Numbered from the stretch's first letter, positions 45,589-55,169 are shown. The stretch is DNA of 64,000 bases from Mesorhizobium sp. NBSH29 (GCF_015500055.1 NZ_CP045492.1:2490501-2554500); one strand, 5' to 3'. Numbers and translations: made by a program. Notes: a model not told the origin generated them from the letters alone.

Positions 45589-46731
45589 TCAGCCGCCCCG
45601 GTGCTTGACCAAGGCGGCGCAAACCTTCTCCTGCGCTTCACGCATATGGCCGAGAAGATGAGCGCGGGTTACGTATCCCCATGTCACACCGGCAGGCCGA
45701 TGGTTCATCAGGAGCGTGACCGTCTGCATATCCACGCCTGCCTCAAGCGACCACGTCCGGTAGGTGTGCCGCATCTGGTGTGGTGCGTGGGGAAATTCGT
45801 CGGTGCGGCGCATTTCCTCGATGTGGCCGGACTTGCTGGTAATCGAGGGGAAGACGAATGGGCTTTCTAGCGGAGCGGTCTCCTGCCTGACCCTTTCAAG
45901 GACTTGAAGCAGGTGGCGGGGCAGCGGCAGCCGGAAGGCTCTGTCAGCTCCACCCTTGGGTGACGGGACCGTGAGCACGCCATCAGCGTCCAGATGTTCC
46001 CACCGCATCGACCGTGCATCGTGCGACCGCAGGCCAGTCAGCAGCATGACCGTCCAACACGCCGCCCTGACCTGATCTTCCATCGTGTCGAGGCAGCGCC
46101 ATGCTTCGGTAAGGCCTGCGGCGTCCAGTGCCCACTTGCGCGGAGCCTCCTTGTTCATCCTCACCGCGCGGCTGACCGGGTTCGGCGGCAGGTCCTGGGT
46201 ACGGGCTGCGTCGTTGTAGACAGCCTTGAGGGCGCGCATGGCACCGTTCGCTCCGTAGGGTCCATTCTTCTTGGTGATCTTCTCGTGGAGGGCGCGGACT
46301 GTCTCGCGGTCGAGCTTGTCCAACGGAATATCGAGGATGGACCTCAAAACGCCGACGACCTTCTCCTCGTACCAAGCCACCGTGCTAGGCTGAAGTTCGG
46401 CACCTCTGGTTTCCTTGTACCGTTCCCAAGCCGACCGCAGGCTCGGCACCGTCCGCTTCGCTGTCCGTGGGTCCTCGCCACGCCGGAGCGCCAGCTTCAG
46501 TTCCGCTGCTTTCTCGCGAGCTGTCTTGAGGCTCACCTCGTCGGTGCGACCGATGATGATTGAGACGTAACGGTTGCTCCCGTCGTTGATCCTGCCCACC
46601 AGCTTGTAGCTGGACGACTTGCTGCCTACGACAATGCGCAGGCCGGACACGTCGGCGTCGTAGACCTGCTGTCCCGCCTCGTGCTCCTCGGCTATCTTGT
46701 TGACCGTTCCCTGTGTTAGTTTGGTACCCAT
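45589..46731 (-). CDS. Tyrosine site-specific integrase
   Basis: This 380-residue recombinase has the P4-integrase layout: an N-terminal arm-binding domain (DUF4102-like, residues 1-90), a SAM-like core-binding domain (about 95-185) and the catalytic domain. The catalytic residues are Arg235 (TGLRSHD), Lys259 (SPKGG), His318 and Arg321 (HQMRHTYR), His344 (MNHRPAG) and Tyr353. It is intact and presumably active. It is encoded next to attR and reads into the island. Confidence 0.92.
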   Translation of the reverse strand: MGTKLTQGTVNKIAEEHEAGQQVYDADVSGLRIVVGSKSSSYKLVGRINDGSNRYVSIIIGRTDEVSLKTAREKAAELKLALRRGEDPRTAKRTVPSLRSAWERYKETRGAELQPSTVAWYEEKVVGVLRSILDIPLDKLDRETVRALHEKITKKNGPYGANGAMRALKAVYNDAARTQDLPPNPVSRAVRMNKEAPRKWALDAAGLTEAWRCLDTMEDQVRAACWTVMLLTGLRSHDARSMRWEHLDADGVLTVPSPKGGADRAFRLPLPRHLLQVLERVRQETAPLESPFVFPSITSKSGHIEEMRRTDEFPHAPHQMRHTYRTWSLEAGVDMQTVTLLMNHRPAGVTWGYVTRAHLLGHMREAQEKVCAALVKHRGG

Positions 46732-46883
46732 GTTTCGTGATCCTCATCTTCGAGCCCGGACCCGAAGTCAGGCCCGGTACGAGACCAGGTCCGACACGGC
46801 CCTACACGATGATGATGTCGCGAAACTCAGGGGGCGTAAGCCATGAAACGGCTCGACATATCCCCATATGTCATTGATTTTAA

Positions 46884-46896
46884 GACTTAAAATCCC
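46884..46896 (+). repeat. attR core, 13-bp direct repeat
   Basis: GACTTAAAATCCC repeats the attL core at 32321-32333. The sequence to the left of it (TTGATTTTAA) is island DNA and does not match the 5' part of a tRNA, so the tRNA is not restored at this end. Confidence 0.88.
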
Positions 46897-46939
46897 TCGA
46901 TCTTCGATCGTCCGGGTTCGATTCCCGGTGTCCGCACCA
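46884..46939 (+). pseudogene. tRNA-Leu (UAA), 3' half, interrupted by the island
   Basis: From the anticodon loop onward this is the rest of the host tRNA: variable arm CGATC-TTC-GATCG, T-arm CCGGG-TTCGATT-CCCGG, acceptor strand TGTCCGC (46929-46935) and ACCA. The acceptor strand pairs perfectly with GCGGACA at 32291. The recQ stop lies two bases away on the other strand. Confidence 0.9.
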
Positions 46940-46941
46940 GT

Positions 46942-48744
46942 CTAAGCCCCAAACTCCGCGATTACGCTCAAAAACGCCGGTCCATAGCGGTCAAGTTTGG
47001 TCTCGCCAATGCCCGCGAGGCGGCTCAACTCGCTGCGGTTTGCGGGGCGCGTTTGCGCCATCTCCACCAGGGTCTTGTCATGAAAGATCACATAGGGCGG
47101 CAAGTTTTGGGTGCGGGCGATCTCGCGTCGTTTTTCGCGCAGCGCCTGGAATAAGTTCTCATGCTCGTCCGGCAACATGCGGGTGGCAGCACTTGCCGCA
47201 GGTCTATCGGAGCGCAGGGGCTTTGGTCGCGGCTTGCGCAGCATCAGGGCAGGGCGCTCCTTCAGGAAGGTCACGCCAGCGTCCGTCAGATGCAGGCCGC
47301 CATGGCCGGCAGTATCGGTTGCTGCCAGCCTTAGCGCCAGGATCTGGCGTAAAATGTCGCGCCAGAGCGGGCGGGGATATTCCTTTCCAATGCCGTAGGT
47401 GGATAGTGTGTCGTGGCCATTGCTGGTAATCTTCTCGCGTTCTGAGCCAAGCAGAATGTCTATGATATGCGCCTGCCCAAAGCGCTCGCCGCTGCGGTAA
47501 ATGCAAGACAGCGCCATTTGGGCCGGCACCGAGCCATCAAACATTTCGGGCGGATTGATGCAGGTATCGCAATTGTCGCAGGGCGCGCAGTCATCGTCGA
47601 AATAGTTGAGCAGTGCGCGCCGCCGGCAGTGCGCGGTTTCCGCCAGCCCCAACAGCGCGTCGAGCTTTTGCCGTTCCACATGCTTGCGTATATCGGGCGC
47701 ATCCGATTCGTCGATAAAGCGGTTGCGCTGCACCACATCGCCGGTGCCATAGAGCATAAATGTCTGTGCCGGCAGCCCGTCGCGTCCCGCCCGACCCGTT
47801 TCTTGATAATAGGCCTCAATGGAACCGGGCAGGTCTAGATGCGCTACAAAGCGCACATCCGGTTTGTCGATACCCATTCCAAAGGCGATAGTCGCCACCA
47901 TGATAATGGCCTCGTCGCGCTGAAAACGCTGCTGCGCGCGCTCACGCGCCTTACGCTCCATGCCGCCATGATAGGCAAGGGCTGTATAGCCTTGGCCAAC
48001 CAGCCATTCGGCGGTTTCCTCCGTCTTGCGCTTGGACAGGCAGTAGACAATACCACTTTCGTCTTTGTGTTCCTGCAGGAAGGCCATCAATTGCCGGCGT
48101 GGGTCGTCCTTTTCGGCAATCGTGTAGCGAATGTTTGGACGGTCGAACCCGTCGACGAAGCAGTCGCTTTCGCTGATCTGGAGAAGATCACGGATCTCAC
48201 CGCGCGTTGGCGTATCGGCGGTGGCGGTAAGTGCTACGCGCGGAACGTTGGGAAAGAGCTCGGCCAGGTCGCGGAGCGCCCGGTAATGGGGACGAAAGTC
48301 ATGCCCCCATTGTGAAAGGCAATGTGCCTCATCAATGGCGATGAGCGAGAGCTGTATCTGCTGCAACCCGGCCAGAGTTGCATCGCGCATCAGGGTTTCC
48401 GGCGCTACATAGAGAAGGTCAAGGTTGCCATCGCGCATCTGCCGCCACAAGGTCTGGCGTTCCTCCCCATCAAGATCGGAATTGAGCGCTGCCGCCCGTA
48501 CTCCCGCTTCCTTCAGCGCAGTTACCTGGTCCATCATCAGTGCAATAAGTGGCGAAATCACCAGACCCATACCTGAGCGCGCTAATGCGGGTATCTGGTA
48601 GCAAAGCGATTTTCCGCCACCCGTCGGCATCAGCACAAAGGCGCTGTTGCCCGCCACTATATGGCGAATAATATGCTCCTGCATGCCGCGAAAGGCACCA
48701 AACCCGTAAACGGTCTTGAGAATATCGAGAGGGTCGGAATGCAT
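46942..48744 (-). CDS. recQ: ATP-dependent DNA helicase RecQ
   Basis: This 600-residue helicase acts in recombination repair. Walker [10 protein letters not shown] is at residues 38-46 and the DEAH box with the aromatic-rich loop [14 protein letters not shown] at 137-150. The zinc-binding cysteines occur in [10 protein letters not shown] and [10 protein letters not shown] near residues 370-390. A winged helix and a C-terminal HRDC domain (residues about 520-600) follow. The length is normal. Confidence 0.95.
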   Translation of the reverse strand: MHSDPLDILKTVYGFGAFRGMQEHIIRHIVAGNSAFVLMPTGGGKSLCYQIPALARSGMGLVISPLIALMMDQVTALKEAGVRAAALNSDLDGEERQTLWRQMRDGNLDLLYVAPETLMRDATLAGLQQIQLSLIAIDEAHCLSQWGHDFRPHYRALRDLAELFPNVPRVALTATADTPTRGEIRDLLQISESDCFVDGFDRPNIRYTIAEKDDPRRQLMAFLQEHKDESGIVYCLSKRKTEETAEWLVGQGYTALAYHGGMERKARERAQQRFQRDEAIIMVATIAFGMGIDKPDVRFVAHLDLPGSIEAYYQETGRAGRDGLPAQTFMLYGTGDVVQRNRFIDESDAPDIRKHVERQKLDALLGLAETAHCRRRALLNYFDDDCAPCDNCDTCINPPEMFDGSVPAQMALSCIYRSGERFGQAHIIDILLGSEREKITSNGHDTLSTYGIGKEYPRPLWRDILRQILALRLAATDTAGHGGLHLTDAGVTFLKERPALMLRKPRPKPLRSDRPAASAATRMLPDEHENLFQALREKRREIARTQNLPPYVIFHDKTLVEMAQTRPANRSELSRLAGIGETKLDRYGPAFLSVIAEFGA

Positions 48745-48859
48745 GGCAGGCCTGGGGAAGAATCAAAGGATAGGCATGGGATAGCAGGTTGGTGCCACAC
48801 TGAGCGACGCTATAACCACATTTACGCCAAGGCTTGCGGTTTGCACGTGTCCGAACGGA

Positions 48860-49567
48860 CTACAATTGATCCATCGTGTTGCAGTTCCCCCGCTCTGTTC
48901 GAAATCGCTCTGCCCACTCCCTGTTAAGATAATCGCGCTGCTGGCGGATGGTGACGCCTACTTCTTCGCTCTCGGCGCGTGGCAGGGAAACGCCCATGAA
49001 TGATGCGACCGCTTGCACAGCGCTGCGTGGTGCATCGACGAAATCCTCATAGATGAGCCGCAGGGGCTGGATACCCGTGCGGGCAAAAAACAGCTCCCAG
49101 CGTGCCGTCTCGACGACAATAGCCCGCAATTGCGTCGCGATCAGATCCGGATCAAAAACCGGCTCGCATATGGCAATCTGACTGGCGCGATACTGCCCCG
49201 TCTGCAATGCCCGGGCCCATGAGATCGCCTGTGCAAGCACGTTTCGCCGGGTGAGGAGAACCAGACGAAGTTCAGGCAATGCGTCAAACCAGGAAATCTC
49301 ACCGGAGATCCAGTCATGCTGATGCGCAAATATTTTGAAGGCATAAATTCCGTTCGACGTGGCGCCGACTGACAGGATTTGCTCGACTTGGCCCGGAATG
49401 TCGTCTGGGTATGCTGGGTTTTCAAAAACCCGCCGGCCGCGCCAGTTGAAATATTCGAGCGGCTGCCCCAGCACGCCGCTGGCCGAAAGATGCTGGCATA
49501 GAAAATTGCTTCCAGATCGGGGCGACGTGCAAATGGCATAGCCGCGACTTGCGGGGAGAGGAGCCAT
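48860..49567 (-). CDS. Stf0-family sulfotransferase
   Basis: This 235-residue protein has the 5'-phosphosulfate loop of PAPS-dependent sulfotransferases (CTSPRSGSNFLCQHL near residue 14) and the Stf0-type GQPLEYFNW. It would transfer sulfate to a carbohydrate, as the related trehalose sulfotransferase Stf0 and rhizobial LpsS and NodH do; which acceptor is used here is not known. It starts five bases after the glycosyltransferase gene, so the two are cotranscribed. Confidence 0.82.
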   Translation of the reverse strand: MAPLPASRGYAICTSPRSGSNFLCQHLSASGVLGQPLEYFNWRGRRVFENPAYPDDIPGQVEQILSVGATSNGIYAFKIFAHQHDWISGEISWFDALPELRLVLLTRRNVLAQAISWARALQTGQYRASQIAICEPVFDPDLIATQLRAIVVETARWELFFARTGIQPLRLIYEDFVDAPRSAVQAVASFMGVSLPRAESEEVGVTIRQQRDYLNREWAERFRTERGNCNTMDQL

Positions 49568-49572
49568 CAGTG

Positions 49573-50892
49573 CTATCGTCCGCGCAGATGAAAGCGTTTG
49601 CGAATGAAGGCGGGCAGAAGCCCCTGATATATTTTGCGCGCGGACGCGATGTGCCCGGCTAGCGTGGAAATCTGGTTCGACTGCAAGGATAGCTGGTTGG
49701 CTTGCGAAGAAATCAGGTCGGATTGGGAGGAGATCTGCGTGGATATTTGCGTCACTGCATCGGAAAGCGCGGTAAAATGTCGATCCACCGTGCTGATTCG
49801 CAAGTCAGCCTCGTCACCGCTCTCACGCATGAGCCTTAGCATTTCCTCTTGATCCCGCGGATAGGGCCAGCCGTGCAATTCACGCACCAGCGCCATCCAA
49901 CGCCGTTGCGCAGAAGAAACGACAAGTTCTTCAATCCACTCTGCGGTGGCCAGCGCGCCGGCTTCGGGTGAAATGGGCGGTGCCTGCATTGCGCGCTCAT
50001 AGACTCGCAGATGCTCGGTGACAAAATTTTCCGTACCGGCATGAACGCGGAAATAAGTGCACACCTTTCCAGCATCGTCTGCGTCATAATTCTTGAGCGC
50101 TTCGATCAGTGTTTCTGGGGTTGTGGGGCGTGTCAGGATCCCTACACCAAGGTTGTAGCTACGCCAGCGCTCCATGTTTTCGGTCGAAAGCATTCCAGCT
50201 GTTCCGCGTGCATCGCAAACAACGACAGCGCAGCCGACCGCAGCCGCCTCGATCGCCATGCGTGCGGTAGCAAAAACCACGTCATAGGCAGGGAGTTCGT
50301 TTTCCAACTCATTAGAAAACCGAGCTGTACCCGGTCCAAGTTCATCAAGAGCGATACCGGCTCGTTCGCAGACGTCGCGGACAGCCGCCAGATGCTCAAC
50401 GTTCTTCGTTAGCAAAAGCCCCCGGCGCGGTTCGGCGGGAAGCGGCATGCGTTGCTGGTAACGCTTGAGATCGACAGCATTGTAGATGAGCGACAATCTA
50501 TTGGCAGGAACGCCACGCGAGAGGCTGCGTTCGGCGCACGCCTCATCCACTGCGATCCACTCCCTGATCTGAGGGTGAGGCATGGGCACCTCCACTTCGA
50601 AGAACGCACTGTGGCAGGAATAAACAGCCGGAACGTCGGGAAAGCGCGCCATTGCCGTGAGGGCGGGAGAAAGATGCTGGGCGTGAATGACGTCGGGCTT
50701 GTCGACGATCTCGGCAATGCGATCGACTACATGGTGGCCGCGGCGCCGCAATTGGTCAGCCATTTCGCCAATTGTAGGCGCTAGCAGCATGGTCTGGTGG
50801 CCCGCGGCGCGCAGTCCGTCGGCCAATAATTGCACGACAGTCTCGGAACCACTTTTATTGGAGACGAAAAGATTGGTGATGAGAATTCGCAA
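49573..50892 (-). CDS. GT4-type glycosyltransferase with heptad-repeat tail
   Basis: This 439-residue enzyme has a GT-B fold. The N terminus (MRILITNLFVSNKSGSETVV) is typical of GT4 enzymes; IYNAVDLKRY and a late IEAAAVGCAVVVCD are the donor-binding parts. The C-terminal 60 residues carry seven-residue repeats (ISTQISS, QSDLISS, QANQLSL, QSNQIST) that predict a coiled coil. It probably builds a surface polysaccharide with the sulfotransferase downstream. Confidence 0.78.
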   Translation of the reverse strand: MRILITNLFVSNKSGSETVVQLLADGLRAAGHQTMLLAPTIGEMADQLRRRGHHVVDRIAEIVDKPDVIHAQHLSPALTAMARFPDVPAVYSCHSAFFEVEVPMPHPQIREWIAVDEACAERSLSRGVPANRLSLIYNAVDLKRYQQRMPLPAEPRRGLLLTKNVEHLAAVRDVCERAGIALDELGPGTARFSNELENELPAYDVVFATARMAIEAAAVGCAVVVCDARGTAGMLSTENMERWRSYNLGVGILTRPTTPETLIEALKNYDADDAGKVCTYFRVHAGTENFVTEHLRVYERAMQAPPISPEAGALATAEWIEELVVSSAQRRWMALVRELHGWPYPRDQEEMLRLMRESGDEADLRISTVDRHFTALSDAVTQISTQISSQSDLISSQANQLSLQSNQISTLAGHIASARKIYQGLLPAFIRKRFHLRGR

Positions 50893-51130
50893 CTGAACGC
50901 TTTTTGGTTTGAGAGAGAGTCTGGATGCGGATCACACTTGTACGGCGCTGACAGGACTTGCAAGCTATTCTTTCAAAAAGCTGTTCATTTACAAATGGTT
51001 GCAAGGAATTCGGCCAGCTTCCGCTGGTTGTTTGACGTCAGTCTTCATTTCGTCAATTGAAGGATAGAGGCCAGCGAGTCTTAGAAGGAAGCGCTGCTCG
51101 ACCAAGAACAAAAAAAGGATCGAGACTGCT

Positions 51131-51877
51131 GTGACAGACAAGGTTGGCATCGCTCTCATTTTGGCGCATCCGGGCCATGAGCTCCGCGTCCACCACTGGC
51201 TCGAACAGACCAAGCCACGGGTCTATTTGTTGACAGATGGTTCGGGCGGGCGGCAACCCTCTCGCACCCATTATTCGAAAACTGTCGTTGACGCCGCAGG
51301 CGCAACGCAGGGCGCGGTATTTGGCGATATTCCCGATGGCATTTGGTATGATTCATTGCTGGCCAGAGACACTGGCTTTTTCATCGAAGTCCTGGGCAGG
51401 TTCCATCGCGATCTTGAGCCGTTCGATGATGTTCAGATCATTGCAGACGCTGTCGATGGGTATAATCCCATGCACGACTTAGCCCATGCTTTTGGCACTG
51501 CGTTAAACGCAATGCATGGCGACGAGCATCCCCTTCTATGCTCCGCCGCCATTCCGCATGTTGCCGGCAAAGTGGAGCTGGATCTTCATCTGGACGCGGC
51601 GGCAAAGGCGCGGAAGCAAGCCGCAGTTGAAAACTATCTGCCTCTCGCCGAAGAAGCGCGTCGCATCCTCGAGCAAGACCCCAAATCGCTCGAGAACGAA
51701 TATTTGATTTCCCAGAATTTTGACTGGAACGCTTCCTGGACGCCCGCATGGGAACGGATTGGCCGCGATCGTGTTGCCAAGGGCCTCTACGAGACCTGCA
51801 TCACTTACGCCGAAAACGTGCAGCCCGTCGCGCAAGCGCTGATCCGTGAGGGCCGAAAGAGCACTGGCGTCGCGTGA
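51131..51877 (+). CDS. PIG-L/LmbE-like protein
   Basis: This 248-residue protein begins with ALILAHPGHELRVHHW, which resembles the AHPDDE metal-binding motif of PIG-L/LmbE N-deacetylases, with His in place of one Asp. TDGSGG near residue 37 fits the family's strand after it. It starts with GTG and is divergent from the glycosyltransferase gene. A role in glycan deacetylation is plausible but not certain because the metal site is altered. Confidence 0.55.
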   Translation: MTDKVGIALILAHPGHELRVHHWLEQTKPRVYLLTDGSGGRQPSRTHYSKTVVDAAGATQGAVFGDIPDGIWYDSLLARDTGFFIEVLGRFHRDLEPFDDVQIIADAVDGYNPMHDLAHAFGTALNAMHGDEHPLLCSAAIPHVAGKVELDLHLDAAAKARKQAAVENYLPLAEEARRILEQDPKSLENEYLISQNFDWNASWTPAWERIGRDRVAKGLYETCITYAENVQPVAQALIREGRKSTGVA

Positions 51878-51878
51878 G

Positions 51879-53387
51879 TTAAGTCTCCTCGACAAACACC
51901 GCGTCACGTTTCTTGCGGATGGAGGGCAAGAACACGACCACCAGTACAGCCAGCGCCAATCCAAGCAGGACCGCGCTAATGGGCCGTGTGAAGAAAGTGG
52001 TCGGGTCGCCGCGCGACAGGATCATGGCGCGGCGCAGATTTTCTTCCAGCAACGGCCCGAGCACAAAGCCAAGAAGCAAAGGGGCAGGCTCGCAGCGCAG
52101 CTTCAAAAGCCCGTAGCCAAGCAGGCCGAAAAAGGCGACCGCGTAAAGGTCGAACACATTGGAGTTGACGCTGTAAACGCCGATAGAGCAGAACGCCATG
52201 ATGATCGGGAAGAGTACATAATAGGGGATGGTCAGAAGCTTCACCCAAAGCCCGATCAACGGCAGGTTGAGCACGATCAGCATCAGATTGCCAATCCACA
52301 TCGACGCGATAATGCCCCAGAACAACGCAGGCTGTTCAGTGGCCACATTGGGACCAGGCACAATGCCCTGAATGATCATGGCGCCAATCATCAGCGCCAT
52401 CACCGGATTGGCCGGAATGCCAAGCGTCAGCATCGGAATGAAGGAAGTCTGCGCACCAGCATTATTGGCTGATTCAGGACCCGCCACGCCGGCAATCGCA
52501 CCCTTGCCAAACTGTTCTGGATGTTTGGAGACCCGTTTTTCAACCGTGTAAGAAGCGAAGGAGGCAAGGATTGCGCCGCCGCCTGGCAAAATACCAAGGG
52601 CTGAACCAATGGCGGTGCCGCGCAAAATGGGCGCCGCCATCTGGCGAAAATCATCGCGTGTTGGCATAAGCCCCGACACTTTCTTGATCAGCACGGAACG
52701 TTCATTCTCGTTTTCAAGATTGCGCAGAATTTCAGCAATGCCGAACACGCCGACAGCGACGGCGACAAAATTCAGACCATCTGAATATTCGCGAATGCCA
52801 AGCGTGAAGCGTGGAGTGCCGGTGTAAATATCAGTGCCCACAATGCCGAGTAGCAGGCCGAGAACCACCATGCCCAGCGCCTTGATGATCGACCCATGCG
52901 CCAGCGCGATGGAGGAAACGAGGCCGACAACCATCAAGGAAAAATATTCAGCCGCACCGAATTTGAGCGCGATGATGGTGAGGGGTGGGGCAAACAGCGC
53001 AACCAGAAAGGTCGATACGGTGCCGGCAAAGAAGGAGCCGATGGCAGCGATTGCAAGGGCTGCCCCAGCACGCCCCTGACGGGCCATCTGGTAACCGTCA
53101 ATCGCAGTGACCGCCGAGGAAGATTCGCCCGGCATATTGATCAAGATGGCCGTGGTCGATCCACCATATTGCGCGCCGTAATAAATGCCCGAAAGCATGA
53201 TCAGCGAGGAAACAGGATCACCAATCTGGAAGGTAATCGGCAAGAGCATGGCGATTGTAGCTGTCGCGCCAATGCCCGGCAGAACGCCGATCAAGGTGCC
53301 AAGTAAAACGCCAATCAGGCAGAACATCAAGTTCAGCGGTGTTGAGGCCGTAGCAAAGCCAAGCGCGAGATTTGAAAAGAGTTCCAT
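51879..53387 (-). CDS. tctA: Tripartite tricarboxylate transporter, large permease TctA
   Basis: This 502-residue membrane protein has about 12 helices and the two TctA signatures: [20 protein letters not shown] near residue 38, [20 protein letters not shown] near residue 105 and a later [20 protein letters not shown]. It is the translocating subunit of a secondary carboxylate transporter. It is the last gene of tctC-tctB-tctA. Confidence 0.93.
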   Translation of the reverse strand: MELFSNLALGFATASTPLNLMFCLIGVLLGTLIGVLPGIGATATIAMLLPITFQIGDPVSSLIMLSGIYYGAQYGGSTTAILINMPGESSSAVTAIDGYQMARQGRAGAALAIAAIGSFFAGTVSTFLVALFAPPLTIIALKFGAAEYFSLMVVGLVSSIALAHGSIIKALGMVVLGLLLGIVGTDIYTGTPRFTLGIREYSDGLNFVAVAVGVFGIAEILRNLENENERSVLIKKVSGLMPTRDDFRQMAAPILRGTAIGSALGILPGGGAILASFASYTVEKRVSKHPEQFGKGAIAGVAGPESANNAGAQTSFIPMLTLGIPANPVMALMIGAMIIQGIVPGPNVATEQPALFWGIIASMWIGNLMLIVLNLPLIGLWVKLLTIPYYVLFPIIMAFCSIGVYSVNSNVFDLYAVAFFGLLGYGLLKLRCEPAPLLLGFVLGPLLEENLRRAMILSRGDPTTFFTRPISAVLLGLALAVLVVVFLPSIRKKRDAVFVEET

Positions 53388-53401
53388 CGCTCAAAATTTC
53401 C

Positions 53402-53881
53402 TTAAAACGGCAGCCACGGGCCGAAATTCTGGAAGGGCAAACCTAGCGCCTTGCTGAACACCCCATAGGAGAACACCGCGACCGCTAAAGAGAGCGCCAA
53501 TGCCGGCAAAAGCTTCATGCGTGCCGATGCAAAACAGGCAATGAAAGAGGTGATAAAGATGGCTGGCATGAAGCCAAGCCCACGCACAGTCAGGCCAAAA
53601 AAGATCGGCGCTGGCAAGATCAGGAAAATACCGCGCCAGGCAATCGGCCCGATGGGCTCACCCGCCACGCGCAAGGCATCTACAAGAACTACAAAGCCAA
53701 GCAGGATAAGAATTACCGCCAGAACAAGCGGGAAATAGCCCGGCCCCATCCGAAACGCCGAGCCTATCTCCAATGCGTATGACTGGATGGCAAAGGACGC
53801 ACCAAGCCCGATAAAAAGCGCAGCACAAAGGCCGTTGGTGGTGTCGATGGTAATAGGTTTCAAAGCCCGCTCCCCCGTCAT
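53402..53881 (-). CDS. tctB: Tripartite tricarboxylate transporter, small permease TctB
   Basis: This 159-residue membrane protein has four hydrophobic helices and the FRMGPGYFPLVLAVILILLG region typical of TctB. The ATG at 53881 gives a normal N terminus; the frame is open upstream into the hairpin region. The gene lies 14 bases before tctA and 86 bases after tctC. Confidence 0.88.
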   Translation of the reverse strand: MTGERALKPITIDTTNGLCAALFIGLGASFAIQSYALEIGSAFRMGPGYFPLVLAVILILLGFVVLVDALRVAGEPIGPIAWRGIFLILPAPIFFGLTVRGLGFMPAIFITSFIACFASARMKLLPALALSLAVAVFSYGVFSKALGLPFQNFGPWLPF

Positions 53882-53930
53882 GCTTTCAAAAGCATTTGTC
53901 TTTTTGGATAGGTGTTGGTTCCAGAGAGAA

Positions 53931-53959
53931 GTGGCCGCACAAGGGCTTCGTGCGGCCAC
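53931..53959 (-). promoter_or_regulatory. Stable hairpin between tctC and tctB
   Basis: A 10-bp perfect stem, GTGGCCGCAC with GTGCGGCCAC, with a 9-base loop lies just after the tctC stop. In operons of binding-protein transporters such hairpins protect the upstream message, so more binding protein than permease is made. A weak T-containing tract follows on the minus strand, so partial termination is also possible. Confidence 0.65.
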
Positions 53960-53967
53960 CCTGAAAC

Positions 53968-54945
53968 CTAGTCGGCGTATTGGCCTGCGGCATCGATGAC
54001 TGGCTTCCAGCGATCAATTTCGTTCTCAAGCTTCGCCTTCAATGCGGCAGGCGTCGCATCTTCCTGGGAAGAAGGCTCGGTGCCAAGTTCAGCAAAGCGC
54101 GCCATCACATTTTCATCTTTGAGCGCCAGCTGAAGCGACTTCGACAAGCGTTCAGTGATTTCCGATGGCGTGCCTTTTGGCGCGTACACGCCGTGCCAAA
54201 TGCCAACCTGGAACCCTGCAAGACCGGCTTCCTCTGCTGTTGGCAGGTCGGGCAGAACGTCCAGGCGCGCAGGTGAGGTGACAGCATATGCCTTCACGGT
54301 GCCAGCCTGAATCTGCTTGGTGGTGTTGGTGGTTTGATCGCACATGATATCGACCTGACCGCCTAGAAGGTCAGTCATGGCCGGACCGGTGCCCTTGTAG
54401 GGAACAGTCACTAGCGGCGTTTCGAGCGCGCTCATGAACAACATACCACATAGATGCGAAGCAGCGCCGATTCCTGCGTTGGCTACAGTCACCTTGTCCT
54501 TGTTGGCCTTCACATAGTCGATCAAGCCCTTCATGTCGGTAGGCTCAAAATCCTTGCGCGCCAAAATCGTCATAGGCACTTCGGTCACGAGGCCGACATA
54601 TTCGAAGGCGTTCAGCGTGTCATAAGCAAGCTTGCGGTAAAGCGTGGCGCTGGTGGCCATTCCGATATGGTGAAGAAGCAGCGTGTAGCCATCCGGTTCG
54701 GCATCCGCGACGCGACCCGCACCCAGCGTTCCACCAGCGCCGCCGACATTTTCCACGACGATCTGCTGGCCGAGATCCTTGGACATGGCTTCAGCAATGA
54801 GGCGTGTAACGGTGTCGGTTGGTCCTCCAGCCGAAAATGGCACGACAACAGTAATTGGGCGCTCAGGATAACCTTGCGCGCCCGCCTGTGCAGCCAGGCC
54901 GAGCAGTGCTGCGCCCGCGGCGAGCGAAGTGAAAAAACGTTTCAT
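53968..54945 (-). CDS. tctC: Tripartite tricarboxylate transporter substrate-binding protein TctC
   Basis: This 325-residue periplasmic protein has a signal peptide (MKRFFTSLAAGAALLGLAAQ, cleaved after AGA) and the Bug-family pattern YPERPITVVVPFSAGGPTDT. It captures the carboxylate for TctAB; the substrate cannot be read. The ATG at 54945 is spaced six bases from GGGAGG. It is the first gene of the operon. Confidence 0.92.
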   Translation of the reverse strand: MKRFFTSLAAGAALLGLAAQAGAQGYPERPITVVVPFSAGGPTDTVTRLIAEAMSKDLGQQIVVENVGGAGGTLGAGRVADAEPDGYTLLLHHIGMATSATLYRKLAYDTLNAFEYVGLVTEVPMTILARKDFEPTDMKGLIDYVKANKDKVTVANAGIGAASHLCGMLFMSALETPLVTVPYKGTGPAMTDLLGGQVDIMCDQTTNTTKQIQAGTVKAYAVTSPARLDVLPDLPTAEEAGLAGFQVGIWHGVYAPKGTPSEITERLSKSLQLALKDENVMARFAELGTEPSSQEDATPAALKAKLENEIDRWKPVIDAAGQYAD

Positions 54946-55169
54946 GGACATCCTCCCAAAAACAAAAATACTGACTGCCCGATGCACGGCTCCTCCCTGC
55001 ATCAGCATTCGCGTCATCTAGCGGCGCTAATCGGCATGGCGGCAACGCTATGTGGCCGTCAAAATGAGGTTGTTGGAATATTTGCGCACGCGATGGGTGG
55101 AAAAGGTAACATTCGAGCCCGTGTGCGGGTGCAAATTCACCCAAGGAAAGCGCGTGCCGAGCAAAAACC

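Larger units (their letters stand above)
32334..46896. mobile_element. Integrated island (phage-satellite or reduced-prophage type) in tRNA-Leu(UAA)
   Basis: The island is bounded by 13-bp att cores and carries a tyrosine integrase, AlpA-type regulator, primase-polymerase/helicase, iteron-like repeats, a small-terminase-like gene and several phage-type genes. There are no portal, major capsid, large terminase or lysis genes visible. This size and content match P4-like or PICI-like satellites better than a full prophage. Cargo at the left end is a complete tRNA-Leu(UAA) and a nuclease-ATPase/helicase operon with a LexA box. Confidence 0.82.

Noticed and set aside
32291-46939. Group I intron in tRNA-Leu(UAA)
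   Set aside because: The anticodon loop of this tRNA is a classic group I intron site, but the insert is 14.6 kb, carries an integrase and phage-type genes, and is flanked by a 13-bp direct repeat. This is site-specific integration, not an intron.
51131-51877. Confident assignment as a zinc-dependent N-deacetylase
   Set aside because: The AHPDDE motif is changed to AHPGHE and the later histidine ligand is not clear, so only a PIG-L/LmbE-like label is given.
54946-55169. Sigma-54 promoter upstream of tctC
   Set aside because: The nearest minus-strand match, GGCCAC-N6-TTGC at about 55042-55057, has two bases too many between the GG and GC elements. No exact GG-N10-GC with flanking consensus was found.
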